From an uncultured Corynebacterium sp. (lineage in GTDB: Bacteria; Actinomycetota; Actinomycetes; Mycobacteriales; Mycobacteriaceae): 64,000 nucleotides of DNA. Below, one piece after another: positions 16,043 through 24,144 of the stretch. Numbering within the stretch: the first letter of the stretch is position 1; each line of letters begins with the position of its first letter. The position numbers and the translations under genes were made by a program. The stretch lies in assembly GCF_946222835.1 (NCBI RefSeq), contig NZ_CAMIHD010000005.1, forward strand, positions 62,001-126,000, read 5' to 3'. The notes beneath the pieces are model-generated. The model saw only the letters and a program-made list of their open reading frames with translations. It searched no databases and was not told the DNA's origin.

Positions 16043-16900
16043 ATGCAGATCCGTCGCGTAGTGGCTGCCGCTGCCGCTGTAACTATCGCTTCCACCAGCT
16101 TGGTGGCCTGCTCCTCCGATGATTCCAAGTCCATCAAGGTGGGCACCACCGACGACGCCAAGAAGGCGTGGGTAGCGTTCGAGCAGGAAGCGAAGAACGC
16201 TGGCTATGACATTGAAATCCAGCCTTTCGCGGATTACAACACCCCAAACCAGGCTCTGGATCAGGGCGAGTTGGATACCAATAACTTCCAGCACCTGAAG
16301 TTCCTAGCGGAGTACAACCACGGCAATGACACCAACCTGGTGCCTATCGTGGCCACCGAAATCGTGCCGCTGGCGCTGTTTTGGAAGGACCACGACTCCC
16401 TCGACGGCATCGAGGGCGAAGAGGTCGCCATCCCGAATGACTCCACCAACCAGGCCCGCGCCATTAACGTGCTAGTCCAGGCCGGCCTTCTTACCCTGAA
16501 GGACAAGGACAACTTGGAGCCCACCCCGCTGGACATTGATGAAAAGAAGTCCAAGGTCAAGGTCACCCCGGTAGATGCCGCACAGACCACGTCCGCGCAC
16601 GGCGAGGGCACCCCGGCGATTATCAATAACTCCTTCCTGGAGCGCGCCGGCATCGATCCGAAGACCGCCATCTTCCAAGACGATCCAAATTCTGAAGAAG
16701 CAGAACCGTACATCAATGTCTTCGCCGTTCGCGAGGAGGACGCCGATAACGAAGACATCAAGAAGCTTGCCGAGCTATGGCACTCCGACGCCGTCCAGGA
16801 GGGCGTCGATGAAGACTCCGCCGGTACCTCCGTCGAGGTGGAGCGCAGCCAGGAGGATCTGCAGAAGATCCTGGATAAGCTCGAAGCAGATCTGGACTAA
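16043..16900 (+). CDS. metQ: Methionine ABC transporter substrate-binding lipoprotein MetQ
   Basis: An NlpA-family binding protein that captures methionine outside the membrane and delivers it to MetNI. The 285-aa precursor has a basic N-terminus (MQIRRV), a hydrophobic stretch and the lipobox LVAC, giving lipid-anchored Cys at about residue 23. The mature part shows the family pattern DYNTPNQALDQGELDTNNFQH and GEEVAIPNDSTNQARA. I chose the ATG at 16043 because AAGGGGAA stands just upstream. A hairpin separates it from metN, probably giving more binding protein than ATPase. Confidence 0.93.
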   Translation: MQIRRVVAAAAAVTIASTSLVACSSDDSKSIKVGTTDDAKKAWVAFEQEAKNAGYDIEIQPFADYNTPNQALDQGELDTNNFQHLKFLAEYNHGNDTNLVPIVATEIVPLALFWKDHDSLDGIEGEEVAIPNDSTNQARAINVLVQAGLLTLKDKDNLEPTPLDIDEKKSKVKVTPVDAAQTTSAHGEGTPAIINNSFLERAGIDPKTAIFQDDPNSEEAEPYINVFAVREEDADNEDIKKLAELWHSDAVQEGVDEDSAGTSVEVERSQEDLQKILDKLEADLD

Positions 16901-16915
16901 TCACCCTTGCTTTTA

Positions 16916-16938
16916 CCCCGCCGGAGCCCCCGGCGGGG
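16916..16938 (+). terminator. Intra-operon hairpin between metQ and metN
   Basis: CCCCGCCGG (16916-16924) pairs perfectly with CCGGCGGGG (16930-16938) around a 5-nt loop, followed by only a short TTT. It can act as a partial terminator or mRNA-end stabiliser for metQ within the metQNI operon. Confidence 0.6.
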
Positions 16939-16970
16939 TTTGGCACTTTCCTAACTAAGGACGCAAACAC

Positions 16971-18008
16971 GTGGCAGATTCCACTCAACGCGGCACCCGC
17001 ATCGAGTTCCGCGAGATCACCAAGATCTTTAAACAGAAAAAGGCGCGAGTTAAGGCACTCGACCATGTCTCCATGACCATTGAGCCCGGCGAAATTGTCG
17101 GCATCATTGGCTACTCCGGCGCCGGTAAATCCACCCTTGTACGCATGATCAACGGCCTGGACACCCCGTCTGCGGGAGAGCTGCTGCTTGATGACACCAA
17201 TATCGTTGGCATGTCCGAGAAGAAACTGCGCGGCATTCGCCGCAATATCGGCATGATTTTCCAACAGTTCAACCTGATGAACTCGCGCACCGCGGCCGGC
17301 AATATTGAATACCCGCTGCAGCTGCAGGGCGTCGGCAAGCAGGAGCGCGCCCAGCGCGTGCAAGAGCTGCTGGAGTTCGTCGGCCTGGGAGACAAGGGCA
17401 AGAGCTACCCAGAGCAGCTTTCCGGCGGCCAGAAGCAGCGCGTTGGTATTGCCCGTGCGCTGGCCACCAACCCTTCGCTGCTGCTTGCCGACGAAGCCAC
17501 TTCCGCCCTCGACCCCACCACCACGCAGGAAGTCCTCGACCTGCTGCGCCGGGTGAACAAGGAATTCGGCATCACCATCGTGGTTATCACCCACGAGATG
17601 GAAGTCGTTCGCTCCATCGCCGATAAGGTCGCCGTGATGGAAAACGGCCGCGTCGTAGAGCAAGGCAGCGTCTATGAGGTCTTCTCCAACCCGCAGACCT
17701 CCGTGGCCGCCAAGTTCGTGGCCACCTCGCTGCGCAACGAACCCGACGTCGTCGAAACCGACGACCTGCTCGCACACAAAGGCCGCCTATTTACCATCAA
17801 CCTCACCGAGGAATCCGGCTTTTTCACCGCCGCCGCCCGCCTTAAGGAAGCCGGCGTATCCATCGCCGTCGTCCACGGCGGCATCACCACGCTACAGCAG
17901 CATTCCTTTGGCAAGCTGACCGTACGGCTCAGCGGCGACAATAACGCCATCGAAGAGTTCTACCGCACGCTTTCTACCACCACCCAGATTGAGGAGATTG
18001 CACGATGA
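16971..18008 (+). CDS. metN: Methionine ABC transporter ATP-binding protein MetN
   Basis: The ATPase of the methionine importer. The 345-aa protein has Walker A GYSGAGKST (about 45-53), the signature LSGGQKQRVGIARAL, Walker B LLLADEATSALDP, the H-loop VVITHEM and a C-terminal NIL domain (about 265-345) that binds methionine and inhibits transport in known homologues. It starts with GTG at 16971 after a TAAGGAC ribosome binding site and overlaps metI by 4 nt. One GCGTCGGCAAGC word lies at 17329-17340. Confidence 0.95.
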   Translation: MADSTQRGTRIEFREITKIFKQKKARVKALDHVSMTIEPGEIVGIIGYSGAGKSTLVRMINGLDTPSAGELLLDDTNIVGMSEKKLRGIRRNIGMIFQQFNLMNSRTAAGNIEYPLQLQGVGKQERAQRVQELLEFVGLGDKGKSYPEQLSGGQKQRVGIARALATNPSLLLADEATSALDPTTTQEVLDLLRRVNKEFGITIVVITHEMEVVRSIADKVAVMENGRVVEQGSVYEVFSNPQTSVAAKFVATSLRNEPDVVETDDLLAHKGRLFTINLTEESGFFTAAARLKEAGVSIAVVHGGITTLQQHSFGKLTVRLSGDNNAIEEFYRTLSTTTQIEEIAR

Positions 18009-18685
18009 CCGTCACCACCCTCGCCCAAGCCAACTGGGACCGCCTCGGCCCTTCACTGGCCGATGCCATCGTCGATACCCTCATCATGGTCTCGACTACC
18101 CTCATCGTTTCCGGCATCCTCGGCCTTGGCCTAGGCATGCTGCTCTATACCACCCGCACGGGCGGCATCCTGCAAAACCGGTTCGTCTATTTCATTGTCA
18201 ACCTGCTGGTTAACTTCGTCCGCCCCATCCCGTTCATCATTTTGCTGGCCTTTGCCCAGCCACTGACCGTCATAGTGATGGGCGGGTCTATCGGCCGCGG
18301 ACCGGCCACCTTCGTCATGGTGATCGCTGCGACCTTCTCCGTAGCCCGCGTGGTGGAACAAAACCTCGTGTCCATCGATCCCGGCGTTATCGAGGCCGCC
18401 CGCTCCATGGGTGCCTCGCCGTGGAAGATCATTACCTCCGTTATCGTCCCGGAGGCCCTCGGCCCACTGATTTTGGGCTACACCTTCCTGTTTATCGCCA
18501 TTGTGGATATGTCCGCTATGGCAGGCTACGTCGGCGGCGGCGGCTTGGGTGACTTTGCAATCGTCTACGGCTACCGCGCCTTCGAGTGGGAAGTCACCGT
18601 CGTGGCCACGCTCATCATCATCGTGCTGGTGCAGGCCGCCCAGTTCTTCGGCAACTGGCTCTCCTCCAAGGTCATGCGCCGCTAG
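18005..18685 (+). CDS. metI: Methionine ABC transporter permease MetI
   Basis: The 226-aa membrane subunit has five hydrophobic segments and the permease coupling motif EAARSMGASPWKIITSVIVPEALGP at about 136-160. It is the last gene of metQNI, overlapping metN by 4 nt. It ends 26 nt before the convergent sucrase-like gene. That gap contains no clear hairpin but does contain one exact copy of GCTTGCCGACGC. Confidence 0.95.
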   Translation: MTVTTLAQANWDRLGPSLADAIVDTLIMVSTTLIVSGILGLGLGMLLYTTRTGGILQNRFVYFIVNLLVNFVRPIPFIILLAFAQPLTVIVMGGSIGRGPATFVMVIAATFSVARVVEQNLVSIDPGVIEAARSMGASPWKIITSVIVPEALGPLILGYTFLFIAIVDMSAMAGYVGGGGLGDFAIVYGYRAFEWEVTVVATLIIIVLVQAAQFFGNWLSSKVMRR

Positions 18686-18696
18686 CCCCCGCCCCC

Positions 18697-18708
18697 GCTT
18701 GCCGACGC
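18697..18708 (-). repeat. Intergenic copy of the GCGTCGGCAAGC word
   Basis: The plus strand reads GCTTGCCGACGC in the 26-nt gap between the convergent metI and sucrase-like genes, so no protein sequence constrains it. It is one of eight exact copies in the window. Confidence 0.6.
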
Positions 18709-18711
18709 CGC

Positions 18712-19572
18712 CTACCCCGCGACCGGCTCCACGCCGGTCGCAACGATGGCCTGGCCCGTCTTCGGGGCATCGCCACACGAAGACACCACACCTTCTACCT
18801 CGCGCTCCTCGAGCGCCACACGCCAGCACCGCCCGTCAGCATGGCTGACCTCGCCGCTATCAGTGGCGGTGAGCTGGCCGTAGGAGAGGTCCTCGCCGGC
18901 GTCGATAAGCACTCGGGCCACCGCCAATTCCGCCACCTGGCCGCGCGGGCCGAAAATACCGCGCCCGCGATTTACCGGGTAAAAATACTTTCCCCGCGCC
19001 GCCGCCGCAATCATCTGCGCGGCGGCTTCTTTATTCATGCGGCCAAAGGAATATCCCCACGGCATGAGCATGACCGATGGCGCAAACCGGTGTCCCTTCG
19101 TGTGCGAGGTCTCCCACACCATATCCGGGTAATCCTCCACCAGCTCCGCGGCCAACGGCCGCCCCTTGACCGCACAGCAGGTATCGCGCTTCGCGTGCGT
19201 ACACACCAAAACCAGCGGTGTTTCCACTGCGCCGCCTCCATTGCGTCCAGGCCCTGTCAGATCCAGATCAAGGATTTTCTCTGGCCCTGTCAGCAGCACG
19301 AGTTCCGTCACTCCCCGCTCGGCCCACACCAGGTAGCAGCGGTGCATCTTGCCCACCTGGCGGCCGTCTCGGCCCGGCCGGCGGATAAGCTGCAGCCCCG
19401 CCACGCCCTTCAGCTTGGCCTTGAGCTGCGCCGTGAGATCCGGCCCAAAGGTATCGCCATCGAGCACGTCTCGCGACCATCCGCCCGGCCACTCAAAAAG
19501 CACATAAACGGATTCCTTCTTGGCCGTGCCTGGCAGCGGCTCTACCTGGATATCTGAACAGAACTCGGTCAT
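18712..19572 (-). CDS. Sucrase/ferredoxin-like family protein
   Basis: A 286-aa cytosolic protein of the sucrase/ferredoxin-like family, which has a thioredoxin-type [2Fe-2S] ferredoxin fold in its C-terminal half. Conserved stretches include LVLVCTHAKRDTCCAVKGRPLA and VWETSHTKGHRFAPSVMLMPWG. Cys residues in CTHAKRDTCC are candidate cluster ligands, with the His-rich HTKGHR segment nearby. The physiological role is unknown. The start is probably leaderless: TAGGCT (19585-19580) ends 7 nt before the ATG. Confidence 0.85.
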   Translation of the reverse strand: MTEFCSDIQVEPLPGTAKKESVYVLFEWPGGWSRDVLDGDTFGPDLTAQLKAKLKGVAGLQLIRRPGRDGRQVGKMHRCYLVWAERGVTELVLLTGPEKILDLDLTGPGRNGGGAVETPLVLVCTHAKRDTCCAVKGRPLAAELVEDYPDMVWETSHTKGHRFAPSVMLMPWGYSFGRMNKEAAAQMIAAAARGKYFYPVNRGRGIFGPRGQVAELAVARVLIDAGEDLSYGQLTATDSGEVSHADGRCWRVALEEREVEGVVSSCGDAPKTGQAIVATGVEPVAG

Positions 19573-19682
19573 ATACCTAAGCCTAACCTTTCTGCATTTC
19601 AGCTCACACCCTTGGCCACAATTCGGCCACGAAGTACCCCCTCAGCTATACAGTTCGCGGCCGAAACTATAACCTAGGGAGC

Positions 19683-20240
19683 ATGCTGAAAGTCCGTCTC
19701 GCCGCAACGCTTCTCGTCGCTGCTTTTCTCAGCGGCTGCGTCGCCCAAGAAACGGACCGCACCACCATGGCTGCTTCTGCGGACAACTCCCAGCTCAATC
19801 CGCTAGGCCAGGCCAATATGGAAATGAAGACCCTCCGGCCGCAAGCACCTTCCGAGCTCACAGTGACCGACGTACGCATCGGCCGGCACGAGGGTTTTGA
19901 GCGCGTCGTCTTCGAGCTCGACGGCGGCGGCGCTCCCGGCTGGTTCGTGGATTACGCCGATACACCCACGCAACAGGGCTCCGGCAAGGCTATTAACCAC
20001 TCCGGCGAGACCGCGCTCAATGTCAATATCGACGGCGTGGTCTACCCCTTCGAGGCTGGCAAGGACGATCCCCGCATTGGCGTGGTGGATGCCCCCGTAG
20101 AGGGAGTCGTCACCCAAGTGGTCAATGGCGGCACCTACGAAGGCCGCTGCCAATTCGTCATCGGCATGACCTCGCGCAAGCCGTATTCCGTGCAGGTGCT
20201 CGATAACCCCACCCGCCTTGTAGTCGATATTCGCGATTAA
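19683..20240 (+). CDS. AMIN-like domain lipoprotein
   Basis: The 185-aa precursor has a signal peptide ending in the lipobox LSGC (Cys about 19), so it is anchored on the outer face of the membrane. From about 58 it shows a beta-rich domain (TVTDVRIGRHEGFERVVFELDGG through YSVQVLDNPTRLVVDIRD) that matches the actinobacterial AMIN-like pattern. AMIN domains bind cell-wall polymers in other bacteria, so a wall-associated role is an inference. A TAACCT hexamer ends 7 nt before the ATG. The stop overlaps the convergent imuB by 4 nt. Confidence 0.75.
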   Translation: MLKVRLAATLLVAAFLSGCVAQETDRTTMAASADNSQLNPLGQANMEMKTLRPQAPSELTVTDVRIGRHEGFERVVFELDGGGAPGWFVDYADTPTQQGSGKAINHSGETALNVNIDGVVYPFEAGKDDPRIGVVDAPVEGVVTQVVNGGTYEGRCQFVIGMTSRKPYSVQVLDNPTRLVVDIRD

Positions 20241-21760
20241 TAGGTTGCCTCCACCCGCCAGCGTCCGCCGGACCATACCAAAAGCCAGGCCCGCTGGTGC
20301 CCTTCGTGTTCGGCTTGACCCACCACCTGCAGGCGCGCTACGTGCTGCGGATTATCAGTCCACCACTGCGTATCCACCGGCCAGGGACCGGCCCAGCCCA
20401 GTACACGGAAGCGATGAGCACCCCAGCTCAATGCCACCGGCACCCCCGAAAGGAGAGCCTCAGCGGTAACGAATACTTCGCGACGAGCGGCGTCGATAAG
20501 CCGGATGCGCGCAGCCGGATGATTAGGCCCACCGCCCAGCCGCGCAGGCAGGGGTGCCGGAATACGGCCGGGCCACTCGCCTTGTGGCGGTGCGTCGCGC
20601 TGCTCGCCGTAGGGCACGTACTCGATGCGCTCGGCCACCCCGCGGCCGCCCACCGCCCGCGGCTGTAGCACGCGGTCGACCCCCAGCTGCGATTGCACAC
20701 GCGCGATCACGCGTTTGACCTGCTCCTGCGAGCCCTCCCCGCCCCATAGGCCGGTGGCGGACGGGGCGGCAACCTCTACCGGCTCCAGTGCGAGGCGGCG
20801 AATGGCCGCGCCCTCACCAGTAGCACGCGTGAGCCAGCCATCGAGCTGCCAGCGCACGCGGTCCGCCGTGGCCTGCTCCGTCAGTGCTTCCTGCGTGCGC
20901 CATACCCGCGCCAACTCCTCGCCGGTGCCAAACTCCGCTACCACGCGCAGCCGCAGGCACACCTTGCCGGCTTCCTCCAAGCGAGTATGCAGCCGGGCCG
21001 CTAGCTGCCGGGCCGCGAAGGCCGCCGCGTCCACGCGCTCGATGCGCTCTTCCATTTCCACGGCCAGGTCTGGGCGCGCCATTTCTGGAGCTACGCGCCT
21101 ATCCGCACGGGCTTGGGCCAACTCGTGCGCGCGCCGGCCAGGCTCGCCAAACCGGGTGGCTACCTGCTTAAACGGCAGCGCCGCTAAGTCACCCAGGCGC
21201 CGCACACCCAGCTTATCCAGCTGCGCAACAAACCCAGCATCAAAGCCCAATGCCTCATCGACGGCGAGCACTCCTATGGGCTGGGTGGCCAAAAACTCCC
21301 GCGATCCGCCCTCTGGCACCACCGCACCCATGCTACGGTGCCGGGCCGCGATAACGGCCGTAGCAATCTCATCGGCGACGCCGAGGGTGGAGTCGAAGCC
21401 GGCGTACGAAGAGGCGTCGACAAGCATCTCCAATGCTTTCTCCCCGTGATAGCGCAGCGCCGCGCCCGCATCCACAATGGCCAAACCAGGGCGCAACACC
21501 TCCACAGAGGAAGCCACCGCATCCAAACCGGCTGCCACCTCCGCAAAGACCGCGCCATCCCGATCCGGATTGGCCTCCACCACCGTCGCCTCGGGGCACA
21601 GCGCTTGAGCCTGACGCAGGCGCATCCCACGCCGAATACCCGCCCGGCGCGCCGCCCTATCGCACACCGCCACCGCGTGATTGCGCGCAATGACCATAGG
21701 GCTCTGCCCGCCGACGGCCTGGATAGGCCAATCCGGAAACCACACGGCCGCTACCCTCAT
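20237..21760 (-). CDS. imuB: ImuB-like Y-family polymerase homologue
   Basis: ImuB is a catalytically inactive Y-family polymerase relative that tethers DnaE2 and ImuA to the sliding clamp in SOS mutagenesis. The 507-aa protein begins MRVAAVWFPDWPIQA, where active enzymes have a DxD-type acidic pair that is not intact here. It continues with the palm/fingers region and the little-finger domain, followed by a C-terminal extension. It overlaps imuA by 4 nt, forming the imuA-imuB operon. Confidence 0.88.
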   Translation of the reverse strand: MRVAAVWFPDWPIQAVGGQSPMVIARNHAVAVCDRAARRAGIRRGMRLRQAQALCPEATVVEANPDRDGAVFAEVAAGLDAVASSVEVLRPGLAIVDAGAALRYHGEKALEMLVDASSYAGFDSTLGVADEIATAVIAARHRSMGAVVPEGGSREFLATQPIGVLAVDEALGFDAGFVAQLDKLGVRRLGDLAALPFKQVATRFGEPGRRAHELAQARADRRVAPEMARPDLAVEMEERIERVDAAAFAARQLAARLHTRLEEAGKVCLRLRVVAEFGTGEELARVWRTQEALTEQATADRVRWQLDGWLTRATGEGAAIRRLALEPVEVAAPSATGLWGGEGSQEQVKRVIARVQSQLGVDRVLQPRAVGGRGVAERIEYVPYGEQRDAPPQGEWPGRIPAPLPARLGGGPNHPAARIRLIDAARREVFVTAEALLSGVPVALSWGAHRFRVLGWAGPWPVDTQWWTDNPQHVARLQVVGQAEHEGHQRAWLLVWSGGRWRVEATY

Positions 21761-22419
21761 ACGGCCTCCAACCGGCGCCGCTGGCCCACCGTGAGCACCC
21801 CGTGCGAGGTCGCTTGCTTCGAGGTAACCTCCACGTCCATATCCACGCCGCGAATGCGCCCACTGCCCTTGCCGACGCCCCGATAGGCACTCACCCTTGC
21901 CCCTATCCCCACCGCCGTGCCCGGCAGCCGAGTGCCCACCGTCAGCACCGCCGCGCGCCCTCCGCGCACCTTCGCCAGCACCGGCCGAGCCTTGGTGGGG
22001 CTCACCTCACCGGGCGGCCCATGGTGGATGACGAGGTCTAGCCCTTCCGCCAATACCCCTGTCACCATCCAGGAATCCACGCCCGGATCTGGGACGGTTA
22101 CCACGCGTTCGATAACACCTTCCTCGGCCACTTGTGCGAGTAGAAGATCTGGCCACCCCACTACGCCTACATGCCCACCGCGGGCCGTGAGGTGGCAGAT
22201 AAGCTCCACCACAAGCGCTGGACAGTTCGCGCAGTGCACCACCTGCCGGCGCACCAGGCCACCTGCAGGAAGCAAGCGTGCCAGGCTAGGAAGTGTATCT
22301 ACCAGCTCTTTTTCCGGGCCACGCTCCATAGCGCGCATGCGGGTACGCAGCATCGCCACACGGTCCGACCTACTTAGCCCGGCCACCGCTTTTTCTAGGC
22401 GAACGCTCGTTTGACTCAC
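21757..22419 (-). CDS. ImuA-like RecA-related protein
   Basis: The gene directly upstream of imuB encodes a 220-aa protein with a degenerate RecA-type fold (LPAGGLVRRQVVHC, then GGHVGVVGWPDLLLAQ and WMVTGVLAEGLDLVIHH). The position corresponds to ImuA' in mycobacteria. A standard Walker A GxxxxGK[ST] is not visible, so ATP binding is doubtful. I chose the GTG at 22419 (VSQTSVRLEKAV); a longer frame to 22494 adds residues overlapping the divergent promoter. A weak LexA-type half-site lies at 22452-22467. Confidence 0.7.
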   Translation of the reverse strand: MSQTSVRLEKAVAGLSRSDRVAMLRTRMRAMERGPEKELVDTLPSLARLLPAGGLVRRQVVHCANCPALVVELICHLTARGGHVGVVGWPDLLLAQVAEEGVIERVVTVPDPGVDSWMVTGVLAEGLDLVIHHGPPGEVSPTKARPVLAKVRGGRAAVLTVGTRLPGTAVGIGARVSAYRGVGKGSGRIRGVDMDVEVTSKQATSHGVLTVGQRRRLEAV

Positions 22420-22451
22420 CTGAATAGTATGAACTCTCCCCCGGACACATG

Positions 22452-22467
22452 CAAGTGTATGTTCGAA
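22452..22467 (-). promoter_or_regulatory. Possible LexA half-site upstream of imuA
   Basis: The minus strand reads TTCGAACATACACTTG: one good SOS half-site (TCGAACA) and a poor second half. It lies 33 nt upstream of the imuA start and next to the divergent promoter. It is weaker than the dnaE2 box. Confidence 0.3.
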
Positions 22468-22483
22468 TGGTAGCCTTAGTGGC

Positions 22484-22903
22484 ATGAACTTCAATGCGGC
22501 CTACGGTGCCATGCGCGAGCACACCACCCCCATCCCCACTCCGGCATGGGTGCGTTTGGGCTCGTCCATCCTCATCGGCGCGGCCGTGGCGCTTTTGGCC
22601 AGCCGCGCGCATATCTTCGCCGCCTTGGCCGGAGCACTCGTATGCCTTGTGGCAGCCTTCGTCCTCGTCTTCGCCCACCCGTACCGCCGCGCGATGCGTG
22701 CCTATGCCACCAAGCGCAATGTCGCTCTGGTTCCTACCATCGCGCAGCTCGTGCCGCTGATGATTCTGTGGCTTATGGTGATGCTCGCGCCCATCGTGGC
22801 CCTGCCCGCGTGGGGCGCCGGCCTGGTGTGGCTGGCGGTCTTTGGACTTAGCTTTTTCGTCTTCCCCCATGTGGATGGCACTCGCCGGCTCGCGTTTGCC
22901 TAA
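22484..22903 (+). CDS. Four-helix membrane protein of unknown function
   Basis: The 139-aa protein has hydrophobic segments at about 22-42, 44-64, 82-108 and 112-130 and a basic loop after the second (HPYRRAMRAYATKRN). No family recognised. The start ATG has TAGCCT ending 7 nt upstream, the leaderless pattern, and the gene is divergent from imuA-imuB, so it may share the upstream control region. Confidence 0.7.
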   Translation: MNFNAAYGAMREHTTPIPTPAWVRLGSSILIGAAVALLASRAHIFAALAGALVCLVAAFVLVFAHPYRRAMRAYATKRNVALVPTIAQLVPLMILWLMVMLAPIVALPAWGAGLVWLAVFGLSFFVFPHVDGTRRLAFA

Positions 22904-22924
22904 TCTATACGACACTTTTCGGGG

Positions 22925-23033
22925 TTATCCACAGCTTTTCCGGCCCTCCACGGGCATACGGGCCGGGTTATCCACAGAATCGGCCGCAGCGGTTGCACCG
23001 GCCGCGCGGCGGTGCAGGGGTGCGCCGTAGCGT
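22925..23033 (+). promoter_or_regulatory. Promoter of DUF222 copy 2 with two perfect DnaA boxes
   Basis: TTATCCACA occurs at 22925-22933 and 22968-22976, both in the orientation of the downstream gene. A GC-rich stretch and a -10 candidate TAGCGT (23028-23033) follow, exactly 7 nt before the ATG. The arrangement repeats that at 7564-7682. No dnaA, dnaN or other origin genes are nearby. Confidence 0.6.
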
Positions 23034-23040
23034 TGCAGGT

Positions 23041-24078
23041 ATGAACGCACTCGAGACCTACCTCACTGCCTTGGGCCCCGGCATGGACATCATCGCCGAG
23101 TGCCAAGGCATGTCTAGGTCCGAGCTTATGGACCGCGGCGCACCCGATGCCATCGCGGCAGATCTGCTTCTTTTGTGCGAGAGTTATTTCGGCCGCACCA
23201 AATTTACGCGCCTGCAGCGCTGTGCTATTGCCGACGCCCGTCGCAACACCCATTCCATCGCCACGCTCACCGCCCTAGAGCGCATAGTTAACCGCGCGCC
23301 CAGCAAGAAGCAGGCCTGGCAACTGCGAGCCGAATGCTGTGCGATGGCCGGCTCCATGAGCCACATCCTCAAACATGCTCGCCGGCGGCTGCGCGAGATG
23401 AAAGACAACACCGTTACCCCAGGCGTGCGCACTTATCGACGTCCCAATGACTACTGGACGCTGGCCATCACCGGAACCTCCAGTTTCATTGCGGATCTCA
23501 ATGCCGCACTGGCTGCGACAGGAAAGCAATCGCTCGAGGCGGTAGAAAAGATCTTCTTCGACCAAGCGGTGGCCGCACGGGCAGAGGTGATAACCAATGC
23601 CATCGTGCCGCTGGACAAATTCATCCGTATCCGCGACGGCCATGGCGACGATATCGAGCTCGATCTGACCAATGGCGCCACCATTAGCGGAACCGAATAT
23701 CTGCGACGGGTGCTCAATGACGTCGGGTTTTCTGGCGATAGAGAAACCGGCTACGTCACGCTCGTGCACCCCGAAGAAGGTCCGGTCAACCTCTACCGCA
23801 CGGCACGCGTGGTCAATGATAAACAGCGCATCATGGCCGCTGCAGAAAACCCACGCTGCGCCTGGCCGGGATGTAACCAGCCGGCCGCTCTCTCTCAGGT
23901 CCACCACCTCAAAGCATGGAGCAACGGTGGGGAGACGAATATGAAAAACCTGGTCATGTGCTGCGCTTATCATAATGGAGTCAACGACGATGACCCCAAC
24001 GCCCCACCCCGGCGTGGCCGCCTCGAGCGGGTGGGTGGCCGCATCGTGTGGCGACCACCGTTTACCCCGCGCGAGTAA
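23041..24078 (+). CDS. DUF222/HNH endonuclease-domain protein (13E12-like), copy 2
   Basis: A 345-aa paralogue of the gene at 6576-7556. It has an N-terminal DUF222 region starting MNALETYLTALGPG and a C-terminal HNH domain with CAWPGCNQ, QVHHLKAWSNGGET and KNLVMCCAYHN, followed by the shared NGVNDDDPNAPPRRGRLER. The zinc-type Cys residues and both catalytic His residues are present. The ATG at 23041 is supported by alignment with the paralogue and by the TAGCGT hexamer. It ends at a shared terminator before the convergent guaA. Confidence 0.88.
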   Translation: MNALETYLTALGPGMDIIAECQGMSRSELMDRGAPDAIAADLLLLCESYFGRTKFTRLQRCAIADARRNTHSIATLTALERIVNRAPSKKQAWQLRAECCAMAGSMSHILKHARRRLREMKDNTVTPGVRTYRRPNDYWTLAITGTSSFIADLNAALAATGKQSLEAVEKIFFDQAVAARAEVITNAIVPLDKFIRIRDGHGDDIELDLTNGATISGTEYLRRVLNDVGFSGDRETGYVTLVHPEEGPVNLYRTARVVNDKQRIMAAAENPRCAWPGCNQPAALSQVHHLKAWSNGGETNMKNLVMCCAYHNGVNDDDPNAPPRRGRLERVGGRIVWRPPFTPRE

Positions 24079-24101
24079 GCGCCGCCTCTAAAACGAGCGA
24101 A

Positions 24102-24130
24102 AAGGCGCTCAGAGATAGTCTGAGCGCCTT
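24102..24130. terminator. Bidirectional terminator between DUF222 copy 2 and guaA
   Basis: A perfect 12-bp stem, AAGGCGCTCAGA (24102-24113) with TCTGAGCGCCTT (24119-24130), around a 5-nt loop. It lies between two converging genes, with A-rich DNA on the left and T-containing DNA on the right. Confidence 0.8.
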
Positions 24131-24144
24131 CTACGCATACCGTT

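Noticed and set aside
22925..22976. DnaA boxes as a replication origin
   Set aside because: Only two boxes, and no dnaA, dnaN, parAB or AT-rich unwinding region nearby. The same pair occurs before another DUF222 gene, so promoter function is likelier.
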